Assembly: GCA_964437735.1 (NCBI GenBank)
Contig: CAYTID010000111.1
Coordinates: 1 to 6,085 of the forward strand
DNA length: 6,085 nt
Source: CAYTID01 sp964437735
GTDB lineage: Bacteria; Bacteroidota; Ignavibacteria; UBA10030; BY39
Reading direction: 5' to 3'
The position numbers and the translations under genes are program-made. This document shows, in pieces, positions 6,009 to 6,085 of this stretch (position 1 is its first letter; the number at the start of each line of letters is the position of its first letter). The notes beneath the pieces are model-generated. The model ran no database searches and had not been told where the DNA came from. It saw only the letters and a program-made list of their open reading frames with translations.

Positions 6009-6085
6009 ATATTTATTTCCCGTCCTATCTTCGAACAAATCCTTCTATCACTATAAAATCTGACAATATATTCAAAGATTTTAAA

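Larger units (their letters stand above)
5965..6085 (-). promoter_or_regulatory. AT-rich upstream region and probable leader of the cold-shock gene
   Basis: These 121 bases hold no coding frame I can support and should contain the promoter and 5' leader. A possible promoter is TTTG (6076-6073), 17 nt, then TATAGT (6055-6050); the -10 is fair but the -35 does not match a full TTGACA, so this is tentative. If correct, the leader is about 80 nt, which fits the long leaders of many cold-shock genes. The stretch between the promoter and the ribosome site is almost pure A/T. Confidence 0.4.

Overview
This is an AT-rich stretch of a bacterial chromosome, roughly one-third G+C by eye, with every convincing gene on the minus strand. 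The content is housekeeping rather than accessory. Lineage clues point to the FCB superphylum, most likely an Ignavibacteriota/Chlorobi-type bacterium: YbeY has the H-x3-H-x5-D zinc-ligand pattern familiar from Bacteroidota, a DUF494/Smg protein sits next to topA, and HprK is of the GRSGxGKS type without a visible PTS neighbourhood. This placement is inference from protein features only.

Layout in the direction of transcription (right to left). A small cold-shock protein gene (5964-5758) has a strong ribosome binding site and an AT-rich upstream leader with a 7-bp tandem repeat. It is followed by an 11-bp inverted repeat (5740-5693) that looks like its terminator. A seven-gene, very tightly packed run then continues to the left edge: an unrecognised 150-aa protein (start re-assigned to 5672), ybeY, smg (DUF494), topA, a XerC/D tyrosine recombinase, hpf and hprK. 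Gaps are only 2, 13, 8, 2, 12 and 1 nt, so this is almost certainly one operon with translational coupling. No stretch longer than 300 bases lacks a gene.

The operon joins rRNA maturation and ribosome quality (YbeY), ribosome hibernation (HPF), DNA topology and chromosome-dimer resolution (TopA, Xer) and a Ser/Thr kinase/phosphorylase (HprK). The smg-topA-xerC block echoes an order seen in other phyla (dprA-smg-topA in Proteobacteria, topA-xerC in Firmicutes), and hpf-hprK echoes the proteobacterial hpf-ptsN-hprK cluster without ptsN.

The points most worth a second look are an in-frame TAA that ends HprK about 50 residues short of the usual family length, the unrecognised protein that heads the operon, and the terminator-like hairpin immediately before it. 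I see no mobile element, CRISPR array, tRNA, rRNA or defence system, and nothing that looks like a wholly new system.
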